The notes under the pieces: model-generated
What the model saw: the letters and a program-made list of their open reading frames with translations, nothing else
What the model was told of the DNA's origin: nothing
The model's database searches: none
Virus record (IMG/VR): IMGVR_UViG_3300018080_000527
Location: 1 to 26,508 of that record
Strand: one strand, 5' to 3'
Length of the DNA stretch: 26,508 bases
Origin: a virus
Shown here: piece by piece, positions 4,822 through 13,337 of the stretch
Position numbering within the stretch: position 1 is the first letter of the stretch
Layout: each line of letters opens with the position of its first letter
Made by a program: the position numbers and the translations under genes

Positions 4822-5130
4822 TTACACCTCGTATTTATTATTTATTACTGTTAGTTCATCTTGATAAGGCTGGTGACTTTCTTTAGCCTGATCAAATAAA
4901 TATTTTACATATTGTTGTAAATACTTTTTATTCAACATTTTTATTTCATGTGCTTTGTTTATTTCACTTTTGTTATTATTATAATAGGTATCAAGTTGTT
5001 TTATTGTTGGTTTTTGCTCAGGTAAGTTCCATATATCAATAATAACATTTCCGTTTTCATCCTGATTAAATCTTATATCTGTACTTGTTAACTCTCTACC
5101 TATAAAATGTTCTACTGTTTTATGATACAT
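4822..5130 (-). CDS. Small fibre-associated protein, XkdW-like, 102 aa
   Basis: It begins directly after the fibre stop (TAAATG) with GGAG upstream. Residues 15-45 (TSTDIRFNQDENGNVIIDIWNL followed by PTIKQLDTYY) resemble the small XkdW-type proteins encoded after tail fibres, in which an aspartate-rich hairpin precedes W..P..P(T)..L. The C-terminal half is helical and charged. Role unknown; it may be a fibre chaperone or a minor tail component. The assignment is by position and a short motif. Confidence 0.45.
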   Translation of the reverse strand: MYHKTVEHFIGRELTSTDIRFNQDENGNVIIDIWNLPEQKPTIKQLDTYYNNNKSEINKAHEIKMLNKKYLQQYVKYLFDQAKESHQPYQDELTVINNKYEV

Positions 5131-6483
5131 TTATTTCTCCTTAATAAATATGGTTGCACCATCATTACCCGATACTAATAAATTACAAGCATTTCCTGAG
5201 TTTTGATAGACTCTATGCTGCCAATAATCACCTTTTTTAGTTGCTGGTGATATGTTAGATTGCCATACTAACGCGGTGGCAGTACCAAGACTTTGCTGTT
5301 GATGAGCGCCATAAGTACCACCGTTTTTATACATTCTAGATAAAGCTATTTCATTAGTTGCAGCGCCTGTTACGTTTGTTACTCTAGCATGAGCATTTAT
5401 TGTCACATCTTTTGCATCTTGCGCAGTCCATGTCCAAGTAGAGCCTGTTGCAACTTCGCTTAAAGTATCATATTCTATAGTGTCATAATTCACTACTGTT
5501 ACAGAGTTATCATTTATTTGCTGTGTACTATTTGCCCTGCATAATACTCTTGTTTTAGGTCTTTGTTCTAAGTTAAACACATACTCCCCATCAGTTCCAG
5601 AAGATAACCCCATATATGCAGTTGCTACCATTCTATAATTATTAGAAGAAATAGTATCATAACAATAATTTCTAGCCTCATTAAATACATCTAATAAAGC
5701 AAGTTGGTTTCCTGACGGGCTATAATTCGCCCATGAAGTGTTAGTTGAATTAGTCCAGCCTGTAACACCATCAGCTTCATTTATATATGCTACAAACCAT
5801 TTATTATTCATTCCTGTGCTAGTGTCTTGTATTTTAATATCATCTTTAAACTCTATTGTTTTACCGTTCAAGTCAAATTGACCTTTACTTAAATAAACAC
5901 CTGTGGAGCTAAAATATAAGCCTTTAGAAGCATAAAAACCCCTGTCTTTTGTTTTAGAATAAAATACTGTAAGCTGGTCCACAGTTCCACCTGTAGAGTT
6001 AAAACGTGCTAAGACTTTATTTCCATCCTGATCATACCAGCCGCCTTTAGCCTCATCAAAGCTAAAAGAAGTAACAGATGTAGTGTGTTCTATTATTCCA
6101 TAACCTATTGAAGTACTACCAACGTTCTCAGCACCTTTACAAATAGTGTAATAAGTTCCTGCTGTACCTGTGGAGCTACATGAAGTGCTATCCCAGTCTA
6201 CAGTAAAAGCAGCTGGTAAAAATACAGCCTCATGATCATAGTTTACTACTGTACTATTAGCAGGGTAAACATTATTATCTGTACTATTTGAATCTACTGT
6301 TACATCAGTTTCTTTAACCACAAAAAACATAGAGTTTTGACCGACTACAGGCGGGTGAGTGCCATCTGTTGAGTTATGATCTACTTTTATATTTTCATTT
6401 ATGTATAATAACGGCTGGTGTGAGGCGTTATGAGATAACGACCAGTTATAGTCATATCCTTTGTATTTTCCTAAACTTACCAT
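5131..6483 (-). CDS. Tail fibre or receptor-binding protein, 450 aa
   Basis: A beta-rich protein with many Ser-Thr and Asn-Ser-Thr pairs, aromatic residues and few helices. The N-terminus (MVSLGKYKGYDYNWSLSHNA) has no signal peptide. The middle (DQDGNKVLARFNSTGGTV, KSKTKDRGFYASKG and similar) and the C-terminal part (WQHRVYQNSGNACNLLVSGNDG) look like repeated beta sandwiches. It stands between the beta-helix tailspike and the lysis block, where siphoviruses place receptor-binding fibres. No catalytic motif seen. Likely attached to the tail tip. Fine receptor specificity cannot be predicted. Confidence 0.6.
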   Translation of the reverse strand: MVSLGKYKGYDYNWSLSHNASHQPLLYINENIKVDHNSTDGTHPPVVGQNSMFFVVKETDVTVDSNSTDNNVYPANSTVVNYDHEAVFLPAAFTVDWDSTSCSSTGTAGTYYTICKGAENVGSTSIGYGIIEHTTSVTSFSFDEAKGGWYDQDGNKVLARFNSTGGTVDQLTVFYSKTKDRGFYASKGLYFSSTGVYLSKGQFDLNGKTIEFKDDIKIQDTSTGMNNKWFVAYINEADGVTGWTNSTNTSWANYSPSGNQLALLDVFNEARNYCYDTISSNNYRMVATAYMGLSSGTDGEYVFNLEQRPKTRVLCRANSTQQINDNSVTVVNYDTIEYDTLSEVATGSTWTWTAQDAKDVTINAHARVTNVTGAATNEIALSRMYKNGGTYGAHQQQSLGTATALVWQSNISPATKKGDYWQHRVYQNSGNACNLLVSGNDGATIFIKEK

Positions 6484-6492
6484 TATTTCTCC

Positions 6493-7890
6493 TTATTTGT
6501 TATTAGATAAAGTATTGTTATTGCCTTGATCGTCAATTTTCGGGCTTCCTACTCCTGCGTTAGTTGAGGTAATATTACCAAGAACCAGACAACTATCTGC
6601 ATTTGTATTTAAGAAAGCTTGTGAAGTGCTATCACTGTCATTGTTATCTATTATATTTGACATTATATTTATGTTTTGCCCTGAGTCTACAAATATACCA
6701 TAAGATGAATTATCTGTTATAGAATTTCCTGTTATAGTTGTTCTAAATACATTGCTTTGTATATATATTCCATTATCACTATTTGCATATATATCATTAC
6801 CTGTTATAGTTACTTTATCTGCTGATATTAAACCAATTCCATGATCATCATTTGAGAATATATTATTATTAGAAATAACAGTATTTTCATTTGCAAGATA
6901 TATTCCATTCAGTGTATTGTTATTTAATTCATTGCTTATAATTTTATTATACTGACCTGTTATATTTACACCATGATCACCGTTATCATATATATAATTT
7001 TTGTCTATGTTTGACCAATCAGATCCTAATTGTATTCCGTCCCCTGTATTATCATGAATCCAACATCGTTTTACTTCTGATCTATTTCCTGCTATGTTTA
7101 TTCCATCCCCTGCATTACTATTGCCGTCAACTTGTAAATCTTCTATTGAAATATTTATATCTGTTGAAACCGCTTCTATAAATATTGTACTATGGTTTTT
7201 TACTAAATGAGTTCCAAACCCTACACCCTTTAAAGTTACATTACTTTTCATTACTATTTCTGTAGTAGAATTGTATTGGCCCTCTAATAATTTAAGCTCC
7301 CCTCCCCCATTATCGGATAATTGAGTAATAAAAGCATTTATATGACTACTAGCATTTTCTGTACTCTTAATAATTAGATCAGCATTTATTTGGCCATAAT
7401 CAGCAGTTTGTGTAGTGGCTAAAACGATACTTGAAACACCTTTGACAAATGTGTTAAGTGTAGCAGCATTTAAAACCCCTCCTGCACTTTGAGCTTTAAA
7501 ACTTATAATGTCCTCTGCACTATTTGAGCCTACACCAACATTAAACTCAATAGCATTTCTTACATTTGTATTAGTTGGATTAAATTTACAAGTATAATTA
7601 CTTAGTGCAACATCCGCGTCAACTATAACAAGATCCACTCCTTGAGTCTCATTTCTAACTTCAAAATATGTGCTATTAGTTGATGTTCTGTATATCTCAT
7701 AATCTAAGTATACAATATAACTTGTACTAGCTCCACTATCTGAACTAGGAAAATTCGGGCTAGCTGGTATTGTTATATCATTAACCCCGATTGTATTTGT
7801 TGTGCTGCCACCTTTGCTCTCACTTCGTATATTATACAATCTAACAATATCATTTGTAAACGGGCTACGTGCGCTATCTCTAAAACTCAT
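6493..7890 (-). CDS. Right-handed beta-helix tailspike, 465 aa
   Basis: Residues about 205-440 are a run of degenerate repeats of roughly 22 residues such as NKIISNELNNNTLNGIYL and VTITGNDIYANSDNGIYI, the PbH1 pattern of pectate-lyase-like beta-helices. A loop NVTLKGVGFGTHL precedes the helix, as in polysaccharide-processing spikes. The N-terminal 200 residues are beta-rich and probably attach to the tail. Such spikes usually bind or cleave host capsule or O-antigen; catalytic residues cannot be placed by eye. It lies between the tail hub gene and the fibre gene, with 1 nt between it and the hub start region. Confidence 0.75.
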   Translation of the reverse strand: MSFRDSARSPFTNDIVRLYNIRSESKGGSTTNTIGVNDITIPASPNFPSSDSGASTSYIVYLDYEIYRTSTNSTYFEVRNETQGVDLVIVDADVALSNYTCKFNPTNTNVRNAIEFNVGVGSNSAEDIISFKAQSAGGVLNAATLNTFVKGVSSIVLATTQTADYGQINADLIIKSTENASSHINAFITQLSDNGGGELKLLEGQYNSTTEIVMKSNVTLKGVGFGTHLVKNHSTIFIEAVSTDINISIEDLQVDGNSNAGDGINIAGNRSEVKRCWIHDNTGDGIQLGSDWSNIDKNYIYDNGDHGVNITGQYNKIISNELNNNTLNGIYLANENTVISNNNIFSNDDHGIGLISADKVTITGNDIYANSDNGIYIQSNVFRTTITGNSITDNSSYGIFVDSGQNINIMSNIIDNNDSDSTSQAFLNTNADSCLVLGNITSTNAGVGSPKIDDQGNNNTLSNNK

Positions 7891-7891
7891 T

Positions 7892-9523
7892 TTATAACTC
7901 CTGTGCTGCTTTTAAAGCTTCTACTTCATTTTTTAATATATTAAAATCATCATCTGCAAACTCTTGAAACTCGCCTGCTTTTATATTTACATAACTACTT
8001 GAAAGATCAAAACTCATTTCTATAACATTTGCCTCATAAGATTGCCTGAATAGTGAATACAGTTGTATTTCATCTATTCTAACGTCCGCTGTAGTATCAT
8101 CACTTTCAAATCTTATAATAGAAAAAGTGTCAAAAGTAGTAGGTATATCTACCCATTGCCACTGATTTACGCCTTTAATATCAATAGAAAAATTAACAGT
8201 TGATCCTATTTCTATATCTGTTGAGCTTATAACAGAAGTACTGCCAACACCATATAAACCAATACCTAGAACACCCATACCAAGCGCACCAGGCTCACCC
8301 TGTGCATTTGTGCTATTGCCTAGATATACATTTACAAAAGATCCTATCTTATCACTTCTAATATAAAAGCCTAGTCTCTCAATGCCTTTCCAGCGTTTGT
8401 AGCCTGAAAAAGTATAATCTGACTGGCTACTGTCTAGTTGTAAAGAATAAGTGTCAACTTTTGCTATGGTTGAAAGATCACCAGCAGACCAGTTAGCTGT
8501 AGACTCACAATCTATAATAGTATGCCATAATAAATCTTCTTCTTTATATACTTTTATTCTCTCACCTATTTCTATAGGGTATCTGTCATAGTCTACGTTT
8601 TTAATATCTATTTTTGTTTTAAGTATTGCATCTTTAACAAGTTTCTGATAAGCAAAGTTTAAACCATCAGCTGTGCTTAATCCCTTGTAAACAGTTTCTT
8701 TGTTTTCTATAACACCCACTTGATTTTCTATTGCTAAAGGTGGATATTCTGTAGAGTTTGTTGAATAACCCACAGAGCCAAGCCTTACCTTTTGCCCTGC
8801 TGTTGTAGACTCTTGATAAACTTGTGATCTTGTAGCCTTGACAGCTTTATCATCTACAGTAACTTTTACACTTTCATAACCGCTATCATCATCAGCATAT
8901 AGAGTAGTAGTAATAGTTGTGCTAAAGGCCTTAACATAAAAAAAGTTATTATGATCAACTCCCAAATACCTGTTTTCAAGTTGATCTTGAATATCTTTTA
9001 ATATTTTGTTTACAGAATCATATTTGTACTCACCTGTAAAAGTAAAAGTAGAGCCTGTATTAACTAAGGTATTATTCCATAAAACACCAGTGTCTTGATC
9101 TTTTTCTAAAATAATATCTTCTAATATTTCCTCATAAGTAGCGCCTGTAGAATAGTTAAAGTTATATGTTTTATTTTGAAGTTCATTTAAAAAAGGACTG
9201 CAAGTAACTTTTCCGCCTGCTTTATCTGGTACACCATCAACTAAACCTTGATAAACTATTTTCCCATTTCTATATATGTTAATTTTATCTCTTGAAACAA
9301 TAGGAGCATCCATAATAGCAAAGTCAAATTGTGCTTTACCCATTCCAGAACGTGTTACGGTGTATTTTGCTTGTCTTAAAGGGCAATCAAAACCGTTTAT
9401 GTGATATGTTTTAACTCCCTCAATTTCTACTCTATAAGGAAAATAACTAATTGGATTAGGGCTATCCTCTGTTAAAGCAATAGGGCGTTCATCTAATGTA
9501 TTTTCACTAAAATTATATATCAA
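7892..9523 (-). CDS. Tail hub / baseplate protein (Tal or gp27-like), 543 aa
   Basis: Residues 30-130 (YRVEIEGVKTYHINGFDCPLRQAKYTVTR, then FDFAIMD, DKINIYRNGKIVYQGLVDGVP) have the organisation of tail hub domains of the gp27/Gp37-like group. The middle has a second beta domain (DRYPIEIGERIKVYKEEDLLWHTI) and residues 370-500 form a jelly-roll-like module. The C-terminal end is helical (EFQEFADDDFNILKNEVEALKAAQEL). Its ATG overlaps the Dit-like gene stop by ATGA. In siphoviruses this protein follows Dit and closes the tail tube at the tip. Confidence 0.7.
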   Translation of the reverse strand: MIYNFSENTLDERPIALTEDSPNPISYFPYRVEIEGVKTYHINGFDCPLRQAKYTVTRSGMGKAQFDFAIMDAPIVSRDKINIYRNGKIVYQGLVDGVPDKAGGKVTCSPFLNELQNKTYNFNYSTGATYEEILEDIILEKDQDTGVLWNNTLVNTGSTFTFTGEYKYDSVNKILKDIQDQLENRYLGVDHNNFFYVKAFSTTITTTLYADDDSGYESVKVTVDDKAVKATRSQVYQESTTAGQKVRLGSVGYSTNSTEYPPLAIENQVGVIENKETVYKGLSTADGLNFAYQKLVKDAILKTKIDIKNVDYDRYPIEIGERIKVYKEEDLLWHTIIDCESTANWSAGDLSTIAKVDTYSLQLDSSQSDYTFSGYKRWKGIERLGFYIRSDKIGSFVNVYLGNSTNAQGEPGALGMGVLGIGLYGVGSTSVISSTDIEIGSTVNFSIDIKGVNQWQWVDIPTTFDTFSIIRFESDDTTADVRIDEIQLYSLFRQSYEANVIEMSFDLSSSYVNIKAGEFQEFADDDFNILKNEVEALKAAQEL

Positions 9524-10500
9524 AGTTGCCTCTCATAATATTTAACTTTAAAACCGCCATCTGTTGACTCTTGCGCTATTACACTTAATGTGTTCTCACC
9601 TTTATCAAGGCTAAATGGAGTTGACTCAGCACTGAACACGCCAAAAACCTCATTATTATCAACAGTACATTCCAAGTCACTTCCTCTAGTATCTACATTT
9701 ACCACTTCATCAGTTAAAAAACTCGTTTTGCTTGCTTTAAATCCATATCCCTCAGCAGTTTTAACTTGAAATATTGTCATGTTTGTGCTAGGTGTTATTT
9801 CATATTCACATGGAGTTCTAAAACCATCTAATGTGAAAGTAGTTTGAAACTCTGTAGAGCTGGTTGTATGAGTTGAAAAAGTTGTTAGTGTAGTGCTGGT
9901 AAAATAAGGGCTACCAGAAATAGCTTTAAAACTAACATCATCACTAAGCCTTATGTTATTATATGACTCCCCACCATCGGGCTGAGTTACTACTTTTGCC
10001 CTACCTAAAAAAGTATCTACTTGTAATGTGTGACCTACTATAGTCTGAGTTGGATTAACACTTATATCCAGAAAAGTGCTGTTAATAGTTTCTATTATTG
10101 CGCTACTCGCACTTGATAAGCCTAAACCATAAATAGGATCACCTGTTGAAAGTTGATTTAGCTGGTTTGTACTTCCAACTAAAACCACTACACTTGATCC
10201 ACTTGTTATATTACAAGTAAATCTTTTGTAAACATATTTATATAAATAAAGAGTTGTTACCAGCGACCTGCTTAACCAATCTAGGAAAACTTCTCTTTCA
10301 TATTCTTCATTCTGTTTAAAAAAATACGTGCACTCAAAAACTCGGCCTTGCATAGCTCCCACGCCTTTTATTTGCCCGCCATCCATGAGAGTATTTCTTA
10401 ATCTATAGTCATTTGTGGGTAGTCCTACATCTACATTATTAACTACATCTAGCCAATATTGAGAAGTACTGTCACCCTCTTGTAAATAATATCTACTCAT
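9520..10500 (-). CDS. Distal tail protein (Dit-like), 326 aa
   Basis: The start overlaps the tape measure stop as TAATG. Placed directly after the tape measure and before the hub, the Dit position. The N-terminal 100 residues (RLRNTLMDGGQIKGVGAMQGRVFECTYFF, then EREVFLDWLSRS) fit the first beta domain of Dit-type proteins with its RVFE-like strand, and the rest is beta-rich. It is longer than minimal Dit proteins, so an inserted galectin-like or carbohydrate-binding domain (about residues 100-200) is possible. The call is mainly by order. Confidence 0.65.
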   Translation of the reverse strand: MSRYYLQEGDSTSQYWLDVVNNVDVGLPTNDYRLRNTLMDGGQIKGVGAMQGRVFECTYFFKQNEEYEREVFLDWLSRSLVTTLYLYKYVYKRFTCNITSGSSVVVLVGSTNQLNQLSTGDPIYGLGLSSASSAIIETINSTFLDISVNPTQTIVGHTLQVDTFLGRAKVVTQPDGGESYNNIRLSDDVSFKAISGSPYFTSTTLTTFSTHTTSSTEFQTTFTLDGFRTPCEYEITPSTNMTIFQVKTAEGYGFKASKTSFLTDEVVNVDTRGSDLECTVDNNEVFGVFSAESTPFSLDKGENTLSVIAQESTDGGFKVKYYERQL

Positions 10501-12701
10501 TATATAATAACTCCTGCACGCTGTCTATTTGTTATTATTGCTCTGTTTATTGGCACTTCTTCATCACCTATTATAAAAGTAGCATTAACCATAGGCACTT
10601 GATTTTGAATAGCTTTTGTATCTCTAGCATTAAATACACGTGTTCTATTAGAGACTCCCTCAGGCACTATAAGCTCTTGCCCTTGCTCCCCTGCTATAAA
10701 TGCGCTAGAAGCTATACCACCTTGAGCAAACTTTGGCGGTGGTGGTGGCTGTTTACTTGCTATTAGTCCTATTTGAGTTGCTAAAACAGTGCCTATTACA
10801 CCAGTTAAAACACCTCCCACAGTAGCAAAAACAGCGGGCGCTGCTATACCTGCCTGACTTGCTGCACTTGCTGCCGCTGTCCATGCGCTAACTATACCAA
10901 GAGCCGCTGTAACAGTTGCATTGACTATATCCGTTGCCTTTTTAACATTAAATATTTCAACTTCTCTTTTATATTTTTCTTTTGCTAACTTTTTATCAAG
11001 TTCATTTCTTTGTTTTTCTATTCTGTTAGTTGCCTGTTGTATTGCTATTTGTTTTTGTATTTCGCTTTTTTGTTCTTCCAGATCTTTTTTCTTAGTAGCA
11101 TCCGTTTCAAGAATTAACTTTTCCTGTATGGCTGCAAGTTCTGCATTTAGAGCCTCTTGTTTTGTCATGCCGTTATTTTCAATTAGCTCAATTTCTCTTG
11201 CTAATCTTTCATCCAGAGCTTCTATTTTTCTTTCTTCGTTCTGTACGTATCTTTCAAGATCTGCCTCTAAAAAGTTGGTTACTATTCCTGAGACGTTTGT
11301 AAAAGCTTGCGCTGCGCTTTCTACCCAGCCCTGCCAGCTATCTTTTGCAAACTCTGTCAATATTTCCTGAGCTGATCTAATTTTTTGCCCTGATTTATTA
11401 AGGTTATCTTCTGCTTTTGTTAAAGCATCTTCTTGCTCTTTTAAGAATCTATCAAATACACCGCCGATATCTTTAAAGTCATCACCAATACTTGTTACAA
11501 AGTTTTTGCCAGCTTCTTCTAAAACATCAAGTGCATTTGAAACGTTATCTGGTACTTCTATCCCTAGTTTATTACCTAACTCACCTGCTTTACCTATTAC
11601 TTTATCTATTGCATTACCAACGTTATCTATTATTTTTTTCCCAGCTTCTACAGCGCCACTAGCTAACTTTTTAAACCCATCAACAATAAAATCTAGTGGT
11701 TTTATTAACTCCAAAAATGCTCTGTTAACTGCTATTATTAAAAGGTTAAAAGCATTTAGTATTTTTAAATTTATAGATATTATTTTACCCAGTGCAAATA
11801 TAGTAGCTGATATAAAAGAAATTGTTTTCTGTATTTTTGTTAATCCCTCACCTTCTTTTGTAAAGTCCCTTATTCCCTCAGCAGAATTTAAAAACTCTCC
11901 TGTTATACTTTTTAGTGCTGGTAAGAATGCCCTGCCTAAATTAGCAGCTATGTCATCCTGTACTGCCTGTAAACGTCTTTGCCTATTTGCTAGGCTTTCA
12001 GATGTCCTTTCAAAATCTCCTATTGCATTTGCTGATTGAGTTACTGCCTGTTGGTATATTACTTGCGCTTTTGCTACTTGCTGAGTTACTCCCTCAGTTT
12101 CCATGAGTGTTTTAACTTGCTCTCTAAACTCTGGTGTATTTTGTCTTATTACTATACCTAGAGCCTTTGCGCTTTCAGTCTCGCCAAGTAAAGCTTTAGT
12201 AAGTGCCTGACTTGCTCTTTCAGCTCCACCTTCAAGGTTTTGAAAACTTGCTAAGTCAACAGCTAATTGCTGAACTGACTCAGACAGTTTTAATGCTTCT
12301 TTTCTTTGAAAACCAAACCCTGTTAATAAATCACCTGTAGCACCAAGTAAATCTGTTGCCTCATTTCTACTCAAACCATAAGCACTTACAAGGGCGTCTC
12401 TGGCTTTTGTTGCATCATCTTCTATACCTCTAAAAGTTACCCTGAGTTTATTGTTACTTTCTTCTAAGTCTCTTGCTAAGTTTATGCCTTTTTTTATTGT
12501 TTGACCTGCTGCATTTAAAGCCTTTGTAGCTGCTCCAATAGCCAAGTTAGCCACACCAAAAGATGCTGCTAATTTACCTATACCTAAATTATTTTTTTTG
12601 GTTTGCCCTTCTAAACCATTTAATTTAGCTTTGAGTTTATCTATTTCATTTGTATTTACTTCAATACCTATTTGAAGATCACCAGCTGATAAATTAGCCA
12701 T
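10500..12701 (-). CDS. Tail tape measure protein, 733 aa
   Basis: Longest gene in the window, after the tail chaperones as usual. Residues 1-30 start with a short beta strand (LQIGIEVNTNEIDKLKAKL); residues 80-280 hold the conserved helical tape-measure core (LRVTFRGIEDDATKARDALVSAYGLSRNEA). Hydrophobic segments lie around 290-330 and 590-650, with a long charged coiled coil between about 470 and 590. A run of five prolines is followed by FAQGGIASSAFIAGEQGQEL, a common tape measure C-terminal motif. At the usual ratio of about 0.15 nm per residue the tail would be roughly 110 nm long (inference). The start overlaps the end of the frameshift extension by 8 nt. Confidence 0.9.
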   Translation of the reverse strand: MANLSAGDLQIGIEVNTNEIDKLKAKLNGLEGQTKKNNLGIGKLAASFGVANLAIGAATKALNAAGQTIKKGINLARDLEESNNKLRVTFRGIEDDATKARDALVSAYGLSRNEATDLLGATGDLLTGFGFQRKEALKLSESVQQLAVDLASFQNLEGGAERASQALTKALLGETESAKALGIVIRQNTPEFREQVKTLMETEGVTQQVAKAQVIYQQAVTQSANAIGDFERTSESLANRQRRLQAVQDDIAANLGRAFLPALKSITGEFLNSAEGIRDFTKEGEGLTKIQKTISFISATIFALGKIISINLKILNAFNLLIIAVNRAFLELIKPLDFIVDGFKKLASGAVEAGKKIIDNVGNAIDKVIGKAGELGNKLGIEVPDNVSNALDVLEEAGKNFVTSIGDDFKDIGGVFDRFLKEQEDALTKAEDNLNKSGQKIRSAQEILTEFAKDSWQGWVESAAQAFTNVSGIVTNFLEADLERYVQNEERKIEALDERLAREIELIENNGMTKQEALNAELAAIQEKLILETDATKKKDLEEQKSEIQKQIAIQQATNRIEKQRNELDKKLAKEKYKREVEIFNVKKATDIVNATVTAALGIVSAWTAAASAASQAGIAAPAVFATVGGVLTGVIGTVLATQIGLIASKQPPPPPKFAQGGIASSAFIAGEQGQELIVPEGVSNRTRVFNARDTKAIQNQVPMVNATFIIGDEEVPINRAIITNRQRAGVII

Positions 12702-12939
12702 ATCTTTTCCTTTTAAAGTACATTTTTAAGCTACCATCTTTTTCTTTTTGTTTTAGCTCGGCGTTTTTTCTAGCCTCAATCTGTGCTTCATTTTGTTTTC
12801 TTATCCATTCCTCACTAGCATATAATAAGCCTATTATCTCCCACCATTCAGAACGATAAAATAACTCTCGGAGAGTACAGCCTAGATTGTACTCCCTCAA
12901 GAGTATAGATCCTATTCTTGTAAGGCTTTGTTGATTGTC
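12694..12939 (-). CDS. -1 frameshift extension of the tail assembly chaperone (GT-type)
   Basis: This frame has no SD-backed start of its own; the first possible start codon is a TTG at 12898-12900. It is continuously open upstream to the A_AAA_AAG site at 12939-12945 and lies exactly in the -1 frame of the upstream chaperone. A -1 slip would give a fusion of about 211 aa: 130 residues of the chaperone plus 81 from this frame. The extension has two Trp-containing helices (FYRSEWWEIIGLLYASEEWIRK) and a basic tail (MYFKRKRYG). This is the known G/GT arrangement of siphoviruses, in which the T part binds the major tail protein. It ends 8 nt inside the tape measure gene. Confidence 0.85.
   Translation of the reverse strand, partial: DNQQSLTRIGSILLREYNLGCTLRELFYRSEWWEIIGLLYASEEWIRKQNEAQIEARKNAELKQKEKDGSLKMYFKRKRYG
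12871..12927 (-). promoter_or_regulatory. Possible pseudoknot downstream of the frameshift site
   Basis: On the minus strand GGGAGTAC (12896-12889) can pair with GTACTCTC (12878-12871; 8 bp, one G-U), and the loop contains AGGCT (12883-12879) that can pair with AGCCT (12927-12923), 11 nt after the slip site. The order of arms is that of an H-type pseudoknot. The 5-bp first stem and the 26-nt first loop are not typical, so it may be chance. Confidence 0.3.
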
Positions 12940-13328
12940 TTTTTTTTTACGTCTTCTGTTATTTGCTCTATTTCTTTTTTTGTCTCATCATCAAAAGCCT
13001 GATAAATAACATTAGATCTTTTATTAAGATATTGTATATAGCCCATCATTACAGCAATAATCTGTAAAGGTGCTAGTTTATTTATATCTTTTTCGTCAAA
13101 GTCCTCTTGACCGTTTTCTTTTATAGAGCTTTTTATGAGGTGTTTCCAGCGCTCAAGATCGGCCTGCTCTAAAGTTTTAAAGTCTTTGCTTTTACTTGTT
13201 ATATTTTGGTTTTCCTGTAAGAACTTTAGCTCTAATACAGAAGAAACAAAGTTAATATTATATGTTGTAGTTTTAGTTTTTATTTCAAAACCTTCACTTT
13301 CAAAGAGTGTTAAATCTATTGTTTTCAT
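12912..13328 (-). CDS. Tail assembly chaperone (gpG-like), 138 aa
   Basis: Located between the major tail protein and the tape measure, the invariant place of the tail chaperone. The N-terminal part has a short beta sheet (MKTIDLTLFESEGFEIKTKT), the rest is helical and charged (SKDFKTLEQADLERWKHLIK, then EKDINKLAPLQIIAVMMGYI). The last codons run GTA AAA AAA AAG and carry the slip site used to make the longer fusion. Zero-frame translation ends at TAG 12912-12914 only 9 codons after the site. Expected role: it coats the tape measure during tail tube polymerisation and is absent from virions. Confidence 0.85.
   Translation of the reverse strand: MKTIDLTLFESEGFEIKTKTTTYNINFVSSVLELKFLQENQNITSKSKDFKTLEQADLERWKHLIKSSIKENGQEDFDEKDINKLAPLQIIAVMMGYIQYLNKRSNVIYQAFDDETKKEIEQITEDVKKKTINKALQE
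12939..12945 (-). other. Programmed -1 ribosomal frameshift site A_AAA_AAG
   Basis: On the minus strand nine A residues (12948-12940) are followed by G, read in frame as GTA AAA AAA AAG. The heptamer A_AAA_AAG fits the X_XXY_YYZ rule and is the most slippery sequence known in E. coli. A -1 slip leads from the chaperone frame into the open frame ending at 12694. Position and frame are both as expected for the tail chaperone pair. Confidence 0.85.
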
Positions 13329-13337
13329 TTACTTTCC

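Noticed and set aside
10736-10752. GGTGGTGGTGG-type microsatellite
   Set aside because: It encodes the polyproline run of the tape measure protein on the other strand and needs no other explanation.
10921-12039. Long plus-strand frames opposite the tape measure gene (10921-11370 and 11506-12039)
   Set aside because: They lie antisense to a clear tape measure gene, have no SD and encode Ser/Phe/Leu-rich low-quality sequence, as expected from the complement of Ala/Lys/Glu-rich coding DNA.
12694-12900. The TTG-started 68-aa frame as an independent gene
   Set aside because: No SD before the TTG, and the frame is open back to the slippery site in exactly the -1 frame; it is better explained as the frameshift extension.
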